From: JAVVEG01 sp041689205
GTDB taxonomy: Bacteria; Pseudomonadota; Gammaproteobacteria; Pseudomonadales; Pseudohongiellaceae
Reading direction: 5' to 3'
Length of the DNA: 5,115 bases
Assembly (NCBI GenBank): GCA_041689205.1
Contig: JBDNGQ010000297.1
Location: 1 to 5,115 of the forward strand
The position numbers were made by a program, and so were the translations under genes. Shown piece by piece: positions 1 through 5,115 of this stretch. The notes beneath the pieces were generated by a model. That model was not told the origin of the DNA and ran no database searches. It saw nothing but the letters and a program-made list of their open reading frames with translations. How positions within the stretch are numbered: position 1 is the first letter of the stretch; every line of letters starts with the position of its first letter.

Positions 1-15
1 ACGCCCGCCCGAAGG

Positions 16-111
16 GGCCTTCAGCCGATCCCGCTGGCTGCGTTGCCCTTGCTTGACAGGCGGACGCATGCCGGCGCAAGTGCGCCTTGCCAGCGAAATC
101 GGCTGAAGGCC
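16..111. repeat. Large imperfect inverted repeat, REP/MITE-like palindromic element
   Basis: The 14-base arm GGCCTTCAGCCGAT (16-29) is perfectly complementary to 98-111. After a 2-base mismatch (30-31 against 96-97) pairing resumes for 7 bases (32-38 with 89-95). Inside this stem two smaller hairpins can form: TGCGT (39-43) with ACGCA (64-68), helped by GCC/GGC (45-47, 59-61), and GGCGC (73-77) with GCGCC (82-86). The fold is therefore a three-way junction. The block is visibly richer in G+C than the DNA to its right. No transposase or coding signal is attached to it. Inference: a dispersed intergenic palindromic repeat, possibly tied to a mobile element, which could also end transcription arriving from the DUF4252 gene. 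Only one copy lies in the window, so repetitiveness is not shown here. Confidence 0.6.
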
Positions 112-215
112 AGAGTGACCATAGAGTTATTCAGAGGCTCCTTAACTAAATGATGAATTAAAAACATGACTAAATCTCAACTAAAATCCAGATCAGGTCG
201 ACCTGCCGGTAAGGT
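112..215. other. AT-rich intergenic tail without a gene
   Basis: Between the palindromic element and the stop codon of the DUF4252 gene I see no supportable gene. The stretch is AT-rich from about 121 to 190. It contains one perfect 12-base palindrome, CAGGTCGACCTG (194-205), lying 10 bases beyond that stop codon. The palindrome has no loop-sized spacer and no T-run follows it on the minus strand, so it is not a standard intrinsic terminator. The segment GAGTTATTCAGAGG (124-137) vaguely resembles insertion-sequence ends, but no partner end is visible. Confidence 0.4.
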
Positions 216-806
216 TCAGCAAGCGTCTGGGCTGAACTGACAGGCATCGATATCCTGCAGGTGCTCAATATTAAAACGTTGGCTAAGCGCAGCAATATCA
301 GCAGCATTGATGTCACCGACGATATTTACAAACACAGTCTCCTGCGGTGCAGCAGCCATTATGGTGATGCCATGGATCAGCGTGGCATCATCAGATAACT
401 TAAAATAGATATCGACATGATCACTGTTATCGCGAACCCGCACTACGCGCTCCCAGCCTTTGTTATCCAATTCATCCGCAGTCAGTGCCATGGCATCTGC
501 GATTTGATTGAGATCATGTTCCTTAGTCGGAAACACCTGTACAGTCACTCTTTGCAGTTGTGAGACCAATGCGGCAGTTTCCGTGTCCTCTGTGCTTATT
601 AATTGCGCCATCATTGCCAGTAAAGGCGATTTGAGATTCACCTCAACCTTCGCGGCTTGTCCGGAAAGAAACTGCAGTATTGAAAAATCAACATAACCGG
701 GATGATCCTGAACAGAATCATCCGCAGCCATCGCTGAATGTGCGATAAGAAAAACAAAAATCAGCAGGACTAATATTTTTTGGTGTTGAATGTTGAAAAA
801 TTTCAT
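216..806 (-). CDS. DUF4252 family exported protein
   Basis: A 196-residue protein that looks exported. It has a basic N-terminus, a hydrophobic core at about residues 11-24 and an AMA|A signal peptidase I site after residue 27. The mature part begins with DHPGYVDFSIL (34-44), followed by VEVNLKSPLL, which I recognise as the opening of the DUF4252 domain; that domain spans most of the rest. The function of DUF4252 proteins is not established. Two cysteines lie close together at the C-terminus (C189 and C196, the last residue) and could form a disulfide in the periplasm. The start is supported by GAGG (816-819) 9 bases upstream. The gene is the last of the GntR/ABC cluster, 56 bases after the small membrane protein gene, with no terminator or clear promoter between them, so cotranscription is likely. 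The family call is fairly firm; the role is unknown. Confidence 0.8.
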   Translation of the reverse strand: MKFFNIQHQKILVLLIFVFLIAHSAMAADDSVQDHPGYVDFSILQFLSGQAAKVEVNLKSPLLAMMAQLISTEDTETAALVSQLQRVTVQVFPTKEHDLNQIADAMALTADELDNKGWERVVRVRDNSDHVDIYFKLSDDATLIHGITIMAAAPQETVFVNIVGDINAADIAALSQRFNIEHLQDIDACQFSPDAC

Positions 807-862
807 GGTTCAGAGCCTCGTTAGATCAAACAATTTACCAACGGATTAAAAGTAGCTGACAT

Positions 863-1015
863 TTAATTAATTCTGACATCCAGCAGCGGACTGCTGAAAT
901 TAAAGCGATTGCTCTCGCGGCCGATCAGCCTTCCTTCCAGCATGATCAGTACAAAGGCAATCAAGGTAATGCTCGCGAATAGTGCATAGCGATTGTAAAA
1001 AATAATCTTCTTCAT
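863..1015 (-). CDS. Small single-pass membrane protein, 50 residues, unknown function
   Basis: This short gene reads ATG (1013-1015) to TAA (863-865) and encodes 50 residues. The protein starts MKKIIFYNRY, has one hydrophobic segment at about residues 11-26 (ALFASITLIAFVLIML), and ends in a polar tail of about 24 residues (EGRLIGRESNRF, then SSPLLDVRIN). The positive charges K2, K3 and R9 ahead of the helix predict N-terminus in the cytoplasm and tail in the periplasm. A full AGGAGG ribosome site lies at 1020-1025, 4 bases before the start. It sits 42 bases after the permease stop and 56 bases before the DUF4252 gene, on the same strand, filling what would otherwise be a 250-base hole in the cluster. 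Inference: an accessory subunit or regulator of the neighbouring ABC transporter. I do not recognise a family. Confidence 0.72.
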   Translation of the reverse strand: MKKIIFYNRYALFASITLIAFVLIMLEGRLIGRESNRFNFSSPLLDVRIN

Positions 1016-1019
1016 AAAT

Positions 1020-1025
1020 CCTCCT
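1020..1025 (-). promoter_or_regulatory. Consensus ribosome binding site of the 50-residue gene
   Basis: The minus strand reads AGGAGG here, followed by ATTT and the ATG at 1015. The spacing is short (4 bases), but the site is a perfect match to the anti-Shine-Dalgarno core. It is the main evidence that the small reading frame is translated. Confidence 0.7.
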
Positions 1026-1057
1026 GTGCCTGTATTCAAAACAATCCTGCTGTCAAA

Positions 1058-1915
1058 TTAGTCTGCGAATCGGCGCATGTTTACAGCACCGAAAATAAAC
1101 AATCCCCCAATCACCAATCCATGCAACATTTCATAATCAAGAAAGGCGACGATCAGCTCAAAACCGCTGGCAGAAAGGCGTTCAAAAGGAATGTTGCGAC
1201 TGCCAATCCAAGTTGATAAATAGCTGCTGGAAAAAAGTACGCTTTCAATCAGTACCAGTACCAGCACCACTCCAATTGCCCAGAAAAACGGCACGGCCCT
1301 GGCGAATGCTGAAACAAACAGTAACCAGCCGTACAGTGGCAACAGCCAGAGTCCGACCACCAGCATTGAGAACAGCAGCCATGGCAGCCACTGTAACAAC
1401 GTGCTGAAGACAGTCCAGATAATCTGTACGTCGATACTCCCTGTCGCGGCCATTACAGCGAGCAATAACAACAGGAAAAAAAACAGCGTTGCCAATATCA
1501 GAAAGGCCATTAATGGCATTAAGACCAGGGCTGTTAAAAGTTTGGATAATACCGTTTTAGTATTAGAGACCGGCATTGAATACCAGAACAGGCTGCTGTT
1601 GTTTTTGCGGTCGTCATAAAGACAAACCAGCAGGTAGATTGGCACGGTAATCAGCAGTGGAGAAATTATTGAAAATGCAATCAGACCATAGGCGGAAATG
1701 AGCTGCTCTCCAGCTTCTGCTGCTGACATTGCGCTTAATTGATTCAGCTGATCGACAATACCTGCGGTACTGTTGGTTGCCGTAATAAGCCATACAATAA
1801 TTATCGCTGACATGATCGCTGAGGCCGCAGGAACCCAGAATATCGCGATCTTATGTTCCCAGAATTCACGTCGCATAAGGGTATGCAATTGCTGAACATG
1901 AGGTCTCATATTCAT
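1058..1915 (-). CDS. ABC-2 type transporter permease subunit
   Basis: A 285-residue integral membrane protein, the likely translocation subunit for the ATPase encoded just upstream. The N-terminal stretch LMRREFWEHK (13-22) is typical of ABC-2 permeases and would lie along the inner face of the membrane. I count six hydrophobic segments, at about residues 23-46, 77-99, 125-157, 177-203, 207-228 and 264-279. The first loop (47-76) is long and polar. The loop 100-124, starting YDDRKNNSSLFWYSMPVSN, is the kind of cytoplasmic loop that contacts the ATPase. The start codon overlaps the ATPase stop as ATGA (1912-1915), and AGGAG (1923-1927) lies 7 bases upstream, so the two are translationally coupled and probably made in equal amounts. 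The substrate cannot be read from the sequence; related GntR-linked exporters are tied to envelope stress. Confidence 0.88.
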   Translation of the reverse strand: MNMRPHVQQLHTLMRREFWEHKIAIFWVPAASAIMSAIIIVWLITATNSTAGIVDQLNQLSAMSAAEAGEQLISAYGLIAFSIISPLLITVPIYLLVCLYDDRKNNSSLFWYSMPVSNTKTVLSKLLTALVLMPLMAFLILATLFFFLLLLLAVMAATGSIDVQIIWTVFSTLLQWLPWLLFSMLVVGLWLLPLYGWLLFVSAFARAVPFFWAIGVVLVLVLIESVLFSSSYLSTWIGSRNIPFERLSASGFELIVAFLDYEMLHGLVIGGLFIFGAVNMRRFAD

Positions 1916-2784
1916 GAGCTGACTCCTGATTTCCTGGATTTGGTCATCATCGCCACAAACAGATCGGAAACACTCGGTGTATGCAATTCGCCAAGCACTT
2001 GCAGACGGGCTGGATCAGAATCCTCAAATAGAAAAGCCTTGCGGCCCAGCAATTCCCGTTCATAAACAGGGTTGTAGTAACGTGCTTCCTCATAGCGTTC
2101 AGGCGCAACGGCTACCTCGTGAAAGCGCGCTGGAATCTCGTCCATCGCAATATCCAGAATGATGCGACCCTGCTGAATGAACAGGAGCTGGGTGAGCAGG
2201 TTTTCAATTTCTTCTACCTGATGAGTGCTGATGATCACGGTTTTCTCAGCATCGTAATATTCGCTCAACAGGCGATCATAAAATTCTTTGCGGTACATGA
2301 TATCGAGACCAAGCGTCGGTTCGTCGAGTACCAGTACGCGCACATCGATAGCCATAATCAGCGCCAGATGTAACTGTGTGACCATACCTTTGGAGAGTTC
2401 TTTAATTTTGCTTGAATGTTTTACATCAGTGCGTGCCAGCAGGCGGTCAGCCTTTTCGCGATTGAAGCGCGGATGGACACCGTCGACGAAATCGATAGCC
2501 TGTGACACGCGCAACCATTTAGGCAGAATGCCAACATCGGCTATAAAGCAGACATCTTCCATCAACAGGTGGCGCTGGGCACGCGGGTCTCGTCCCGCGA
2601 CAGTCAGTTCACCATTGAAGCTGCAAAGTCCAAGCAGCGCCTTCAATGCGGTAGTTTTACCTGCGCCATTCGGGCCGATCAATCCGGTGATGGCACCGGC
2701 CTGGATACTGAAACTGATATCATCCAGCGCGCGCTGACGTCCGTAATATTTACTGATGCCTTTTGCCTCAATCAGTGCACCCAT
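1912..2784 (-). CDS. ABC transporter ATP-binding protein, YtrB-like
   Basis: A 290-residue ATPase that would power the adjacent ABC-2 permease at the inner membrane. Visible motifs are Walker A GPNGAGKTT (37-45), a signature motif LSKGM (130-134) in place of the usual LSGGQ, Walker B VLVLDEP with catalytic E155 (150-156), D-loop GLD (159-161) and H-loop H188. In the Q-loop region the sequence is VCFIADVGILPKWLRVSQ (78-95), with aspartate D83 near where glutamine normally sits. These variants are, as I recall, usual in the YtrB/EcsA-like branch and do not suggest loss of activity. Residues about 200-290 form an extra C-terminal region. The start lies 1 base after the repressor stop, with AGGAG (2795-2799) 10 bases upstream. 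The family is certain; the substrate is not. Confidence 0.92.
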   Translation of the reverse strand: MGALIEAKGISKYYGRQRALDDISFSIQAGAITGLIGPNGAGKTTALKALLGLCSFNGELTVAGRDPRAQRHLLMEDVCFIADVGILPKWLRVSQAIDFVDGVHPRFNREKADRLLARTDVKHSSKIKELSKGMVTQLHLALIMAIDVRVLVLDEPTLGLDIMYRKEFYDRLLSEYYDAEKTVIISTHQVEEIENLLTQLLFIQQGRIILDIAMDEIPARFHEVAVAPERYEEARYYNPVYERELLGRKAFLFEDSDPARLQVLGELHTPSVSDLFVAMMTKSRKSGVSS

Positions 2785-2785
2785 G

Positions 2786-3217
2786 TCAGCTTTTCTCCTG
2801 TTGTCGTCGGCGTTTATCGACTTCCTGTAATTGCGTAATTAACTGCTCCGGGTGCAGACCCAGGCGGGCGATGCGCTTGAGCAGGGCCGGCCATTCATCG
2901 TGCAGGAACTTCTCCTTCTCCTGATCCTGTAATGCCGTTGTCGCGCCTGGAATCACAAACATGCCAAGTCCTCGACGCTTTTCCACCAGGCCTTCGTCAA
3001 CCATTATCTGTAAGGCTTTGGAAACAGTGATTGGGTTGATGCGCTGATCGCTGGCGATAGTGCGTACCGAGGGCAGGGGATCACCTTCCTGCAGGATGCC
3101 GTCAAGAATCAGTTCCACGAGACGATCGCGCAGTTGATGATAGATCGGTTCTTTATCGTTCCAGATAATCTGCATAAGTTTAAAGGGGTCCAGTGCGAGC
3201 GACTGACAAATACTCAT
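2786..3217 (-). CDS. GntR family transcriptional regulator, YtrA subfamily
   Basis: A 143-residue DNA-binding protein. The winged helix spans about residues 23-90: PIYHQLRDRLVELI, then LPSVRTIA (48-55), then the recognition region INPITVSKALQIM (60-72), and the wing EKRRGLGMFV (79-88). The remaining ~55 residues are charged and helical, as in the short YtrA subfamily, which lacks the large effector domain of other GntR proteins. Such regulators usually repress their own operon with an ABC transporter, which fits the ATPase gene 1 base downstream. The start is uncertain. Neither M1 (3217) nor M15 (3175) has a clear ribosome site; M15, just before QIIWNDKEPIYHQL, matches the usual family start and would give 129 residues. 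A putative operator and promoter lie immediately upstream of 3217. Confidence 0.88.
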   Translation of the reverse strand: MSICQSLALDPFKLMQIIWNDKEPIYHQLRDRLVELILDGILQEGDPLPSVRTIASDQRINPITVSKALQIMVDEGLVEKRRGLGMFVIPGATTALQDQEKEKFLHDEWPALLKRIARLGLHPEQLITQLQEVDKRRRQQEKS

Positions 3218-3226
3218 TGATCTGTA

Positions 3227-3248
3227 GTGTTATACATGACCATAACAC
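3227..3248. promoter_or_regulatory. Putative GntR/YtrA operator palindrome
   Basis: A perfect 7-base inverted repeat, GTGTTAT (3227-3233) and ATAACAC (3242-3248), is separated by 8 bases. It begins 9 bases upstream of the regulator's start codon and covers the predicted -10 box. GntR-family regulators bind dyad sites of this general size, and YtrA-type proteins commonly control their own operon. Assigning it to the adjacent regulator is inference from position and symmetry. Confidence 0.6.
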
Positions 3249-3266
3249 CAAGGCTCAGCGCGTCAA
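3239..3266 (-). promoter_or_regulatory. Putative sigma-70 promoter of the GntR/ABC operon
   Basis: On the minus strand TTGACG (3261-3266, 5 of 6 consensus bases) is followed after 16 bases by TATGGT (3239-3244, 4 of 6). Transcription would start near 3232, about 15 bases before the first possible start codon of the regulator. The -10 box overlaps the palindrome at 3227-3248, so a bound repressor would block RNA polymerase. The spacer is one base shorter than ideal and the -10 box is imperfect. Confidence 0.5.
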
Positions 3267-3312
3267 GTAGAAAATTTAGAATAACAAGAAAACCCGAAAC
3301 AAAGGGAGCCGG

Positions 3313-3882
3313 TCAGCTGTCAGCAAGTTCCTGATGGCGGAAGCAGTCACTGATATGATCATTAACCATACCCGTAGCTTGCATATGTGCATAAACAATA
3401 GTAGAGCCGACAAAGCTGAAACCCCGCTTCTTCATGTCTTTTGACAGGGCATCACTTTCGGGGGAGGTGGTAGGCACCTCGGCCTGGCTGGCGCGACGGT
3501 GCTGAAGGGTTTTACCGCCGGTAAAGCCCCAGATGTACTTGTCAAAGCTACCGAATTCCTGCTGCACCTTGAGGAAAGCCCTGGCGTTATTGCGCAGTGC
3601 ATAGAGTTTCAAGCGATTGCGGATCAAACCCGGATCAAGCAGGAGTTTTTCGATGGTTTCATCTTTCATGCGTGCTACCGCAACTGGATCAAAGTTATTG
3701 AATTTGCTGCGATAATGTTCACGTTTCCTCAGCACCGTGATCCAGCTCAAACCGGCCTGCTGGCCCTCAAGACAAAGGAATTCAAACTGCTTTTGATCAT
3801 CATGCACAGGAACACCCCATTCGGTGTCGTGGTAGTGCATGTACAAAGGGTCCTCACCCGGCCACCAGCAGCGTTTTTTCAT
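3313..3882 (-). CDS. tag: DNA-3-methyladenine glycosylase I
   Basis: A base-excision repair enzyme that removes 3-methyladenine from alkylated DNA. From the chosen start it is 189 residues, against 187 in E. coli Tag, and aligns along its whole length. The zinc ligands are present: C5 and H18 near the N-terminus and H176 and C180 in NDHISDC. The substrate pocket is also kept: Y17, E39 in CLEGQQAGLSW, and W47. DALSKDMKKRGFSFVG is a Tag hallmark. The reading frame stays open upstream to 3960, but residues before MKKRCWW have no counterpart in E. coli Tag. Alternative starts at 3903 and 3960 lack ribosome sites; so does 3882, which is chosen on homology. The gene is monocistronic in appearance; its stop lies 95 bases before the GntR start, and that gap carries a separate promoter. 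Confidence 0.95.
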   Translation of the reverse strand: MKKRCWWPGEDPLYMHYHDTEWGVPVHDDQKQFEFLCLEGQQAGLSWITVLRKREHYRSKFNNFDPVAVARMKDETIEKLLLDPGLIRNRLKLYALRNNARAFLKVQQEFGSFDKYIWGFTGGKTLQHRRASQAEVPTTSPESDALSKDMKKRGFSFVGSTIVYAHMQATGMVNDHISDCFRHQELADS

Positions 3883-3911
3883 AATATCTGTCGTGATCCA
3901 CATATTGCATA

Positions 3912-3917
3912 AATATA
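3912..3917 (-). promoter_or_regulatory. Weak -10 candidate for tag
   Basis: The minus strand reads TATATT (5 of 6 consensus bases) about 30 bases before the chosen tag start. No good -35 box is found 16-18 bases further upstream. If used, transcription would start near 3905, which would exclude the start at 3960, make a start at 3903 almost leaderless, and favour 3882. Confidence 0.3.
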
Positions 3918-3965
3918 GATTAGCACAGCACATACTAACCAGCGTCCAAAGGCATGTCACTCAGC

Positions 3966-3996
3966 TTGTCTGACCACACGGTCAGCTCGATAGACT
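3966..3996 (+). promoter_or_regulatory. Weak promoter candidate with palindrome in its spacer
   Basis: TTGTCT (3966-3971) and TAGACT (3991-3996) each match 4 of 6 consensus bases, with a long 19-base spacer. The spacer region holds a perfect 6-base dyad, CTGACC (3970-3975) and GGTCAG (3980-3985), a typical repressor-site position. Both elements are weak on their own, and no regulator for them is encoded nearby. Confidence 0.25.
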
Positions 3997-4056
3997 TTTA
4001 TTGCGCTACTAACAGGCGTAAATTTAAGCGCTGATTTTTCAGAGGAGAATGCTGCT

Positions 4057-5100
4057 ATGCGCACAAGAAAAACAATACTCAGCCTTGCTGTTATCACCGC
4101 ATTAACCGTTTTGTTGACTGGCAACTATGCTCAGGCACAAGACAATAACAACTATGAAATCCCACGTACTGAACACGGCTATCCAGATCTGCAGGGATTC
4201 TGGACAAATATCTCAATTACTACCATGACTCGTCCCTCCGGTGCCGAGAAGCTTACCGTCACACCTGAGGAAGCTGTAATGCTTGAACAATCCAATATCT
4301 GGAATCAGATTGGTGAGAGCCAGGAAGGTCTGGTCGATGTTGAACAAAAACTGGAAGCTGGTAACAATGCGGCTGCGTTCAGTACCCGTGGCTATAATTA
4401 TTTCTGGATTGATCCGGGTACCCGTCTGGGTACCGTGCGTGGTGAAATCCGTACATCCTGGATTGTGGATCCCGCTGATGGGCGGATTCCATATCAGGAA
4501 GGTGCGCAGGCGAATCAGCGCAACCGCGCCGGCATTCCGCAGATGGGCAGCTTTGACGGTCCGGAAACCCGGCCGCTGGCAGAGCGATGTCTGGTAAGTT
4601 TCTCCAATGCCGGTGGTCCGATTATGCAAAATGGGATGTATAACAATACCTATCAGTTTGTGCAGACCAAAGACCACGTGATGATTCTGGTGGAGATGGT
4701 GCATGATGCCCGTATCATCCCGATCGGCAAGCCGCACAGTGCTGATGGGCTGCCTCAGTGGCTGGGTTCCTCAGTGGGCTGGTATGAAGGTGATACGCTG
4801 GTCGTGGAAACCATCAACCCGCATCCGCTGCAGCGGGCCTACATAAGCAGTGCCGGCAAGCTGACTGAGCGGTTCACGCGCTGGTCAGATAGCCAGATAG
4901 TTTATGAGTTTACTGTTGAAGATCCGACCTTATACACCCAGCCGTGGAAGGGCGAAATGAGTTTTAATGCCTCTCCCGAACCGCTCTATGAGTACGCCTG
5001 TCATGAGGGTAATCATGCCATGCCTGGTATTCTGGCGGGAGCGCGGGTGCAGGAGCTCGATGGGGCGACTGTGCGGGATAATGCCGAGGTTGAACACTGA
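4057..5100 (+). CDS. Secreted protein of unknown function with GWYEGDTLVVET motif
   Basis: A 347-residue protein with a clear signal peptide: basic MRTRK, a hydrophobic core at about 7-21, and a likely AQA|Q cleavage after residue 27. The mature start carries GYPDLQGFWTN (41-51). The C-terminal half has R177-C178, EMVHDARIIPI (213-223), GWYEGDTLVVET (241-252), EDPTLYTQPW (288-297) and YACHEGNHAMPG (313-324). I recognise this motif order from a widespread family of uncharacterised exported proteins in Acidobacteriota and Proteobacteria; I know no function for it. Only two cysteines exist, C178 and C315, both beside conserved-looking motifs, so a single disulfide in the periplasm is plausible. 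AGGAG (4043-4047) lies 9 bases before the start. It is divergent from tag and apparently alone; only 15 bases follow its stop in the window. Confidence 0.85.
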   Translation: MRTRKTILSLAVITALTVLLTGNYAQAQDNNNYEIPRTEHGYPDLQGFWTNISITTMTRPSGAEKLTVTPEEAVMLEQSNIWNQIGESQEGLVDVEQKLEAGNNAAAFSTRGYNYFWIDPGTRLGTVRGEIRTSWIVDPADGRIPYQEGAQANQRNRAGIPQMGSFDGPETRPLAERCLVSFSNAGGPIMQNGMYNNTYQFVQTKDHVMILVEMVHDARIIPIGKPHSADGLPQWLGSSVGWYEGDTLVVETINPHPLQRAYISSAGKLTERFTRWSDSQIVYEFTVEDPTLYTQPWKGEMSFNASPEPLYEYACHEGNHAMPGILAGARVQELDGATVRDNAEVEH

Positions 5101-5115
5101 TCTCAGCGTTTCCTG

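Noticed and set aside
21..122. A 33-residue minus-strand reading frame spanning the palindromic repeat
   Set aside because: It follows the inverted repeat almost exactly, has no ribosome site, and its sequence is what an arginine/alanine-rich frame through a GC-rich hairpin would give.
809..823. Near-copy of 130-144 (13 of 15 bases match)
   Set aside because: It is short, and this copy contains the ribosome site of the DUF4252 gene. The flanks do not match, so a duplicated element is not supported.
824..865. A 13-residue frame starting at the TAAATG junction after the small membrane protein
   Set aside because: It is too short, has no ribosome site and no recognisable feature; chance is the simplest explanation.
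2288..2737. 149-residue plus-strand frame opposite the ABC ATPase
   Set aside because: The opposite strand carries all the ABC motifs; this frame is low-complexity, rich in serine, and shows no domain.
3285..3312. Possible terminator after tag (CCC/GGG stem followed by T-rich DNA on the minus strand)
   Set aside because: The stem has only three pairs with an 8-base loop, too weak to call an intrinsic terminator.
3883..3960. N-terminal extension of the tag frame
   Set aside because: The 26 extra residues have no counterpart in E. coli Tag, no ribosome site, and overlap a candidate -10 box.
4213..4737. Long minus-strand reading frame of 174 residues inside the secreted-protein gene
   Set aside because: It is a shadow of a well-supported gene with signal peptide and family motifs, and has no homology signal or ribosome site of its own.

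Overview
The window looks like chromosomal DNA of a gammaproteobacterium, possibly a marine one. The reasons are a DNA-3-methyladenine glycosylase I that aligns closely with E. coli Tag, strong AGGAGG-type ribosome sites, moderate G+C, a DUF4252 exported protein, and a secreted protein of a family I associate with environmental Proteobacteria and Acidobacteriota. The species cannot be fixed from the sequence alone.

Bases 1-215 hold no convincing gene. The first ~115 bases are clearly richer in G+C than what follows. They contain a large imperfect inverted repeat (16-111) that can fold into a long stem carrying two smaller hairpins, like a dispersed palindromic (REP/MITE-like) element. An AT-rich tail follows.

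Bases 216-3217 (minus strand, read right to left) form a tightly packed cluster: a YtrA-type GntR repressor, an ABC ATPase of the YtrB type (1-nt gap), an ABC-2 permease (4-nt ATGA overlap), a 50-residue single-pass membrane protein at 863-1015 with an AGGAGG site, and an exported DUF4252 protein. I see no terminator between them. A promoter-like TTGACG/TATGGT pair lies just upstream of the repressor gene. Its -10 box sits inside a GTGTTAT-N8-ATAACAC palindrome, the expected arrangement for an autorepressed GntR/ABC operon. The likely logic is that an envelope signal releases the repressor, and the exporter, the small membrane protein and the periplasmic protein are then made together. The substrate is unknown.

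Bases 3313-3882 (minus) encode Tag, a base-excision repair enzyme that appears to be an independent gene. The divergent intergenic region (3883-4056) carries weak promoter candidates and a CTGACC-N4-GGTCAG palindrome.

Bases 4057-5100 (plus) encode a secreted protein of unknown function with a GWYEGDTLVVET motif and exactly two cysteines. The window ends 15 bases after its stop codon.

The part most worth attention is the five-gene GntR/ABC/small-protein/DUF4252 cluster and its putative operator.
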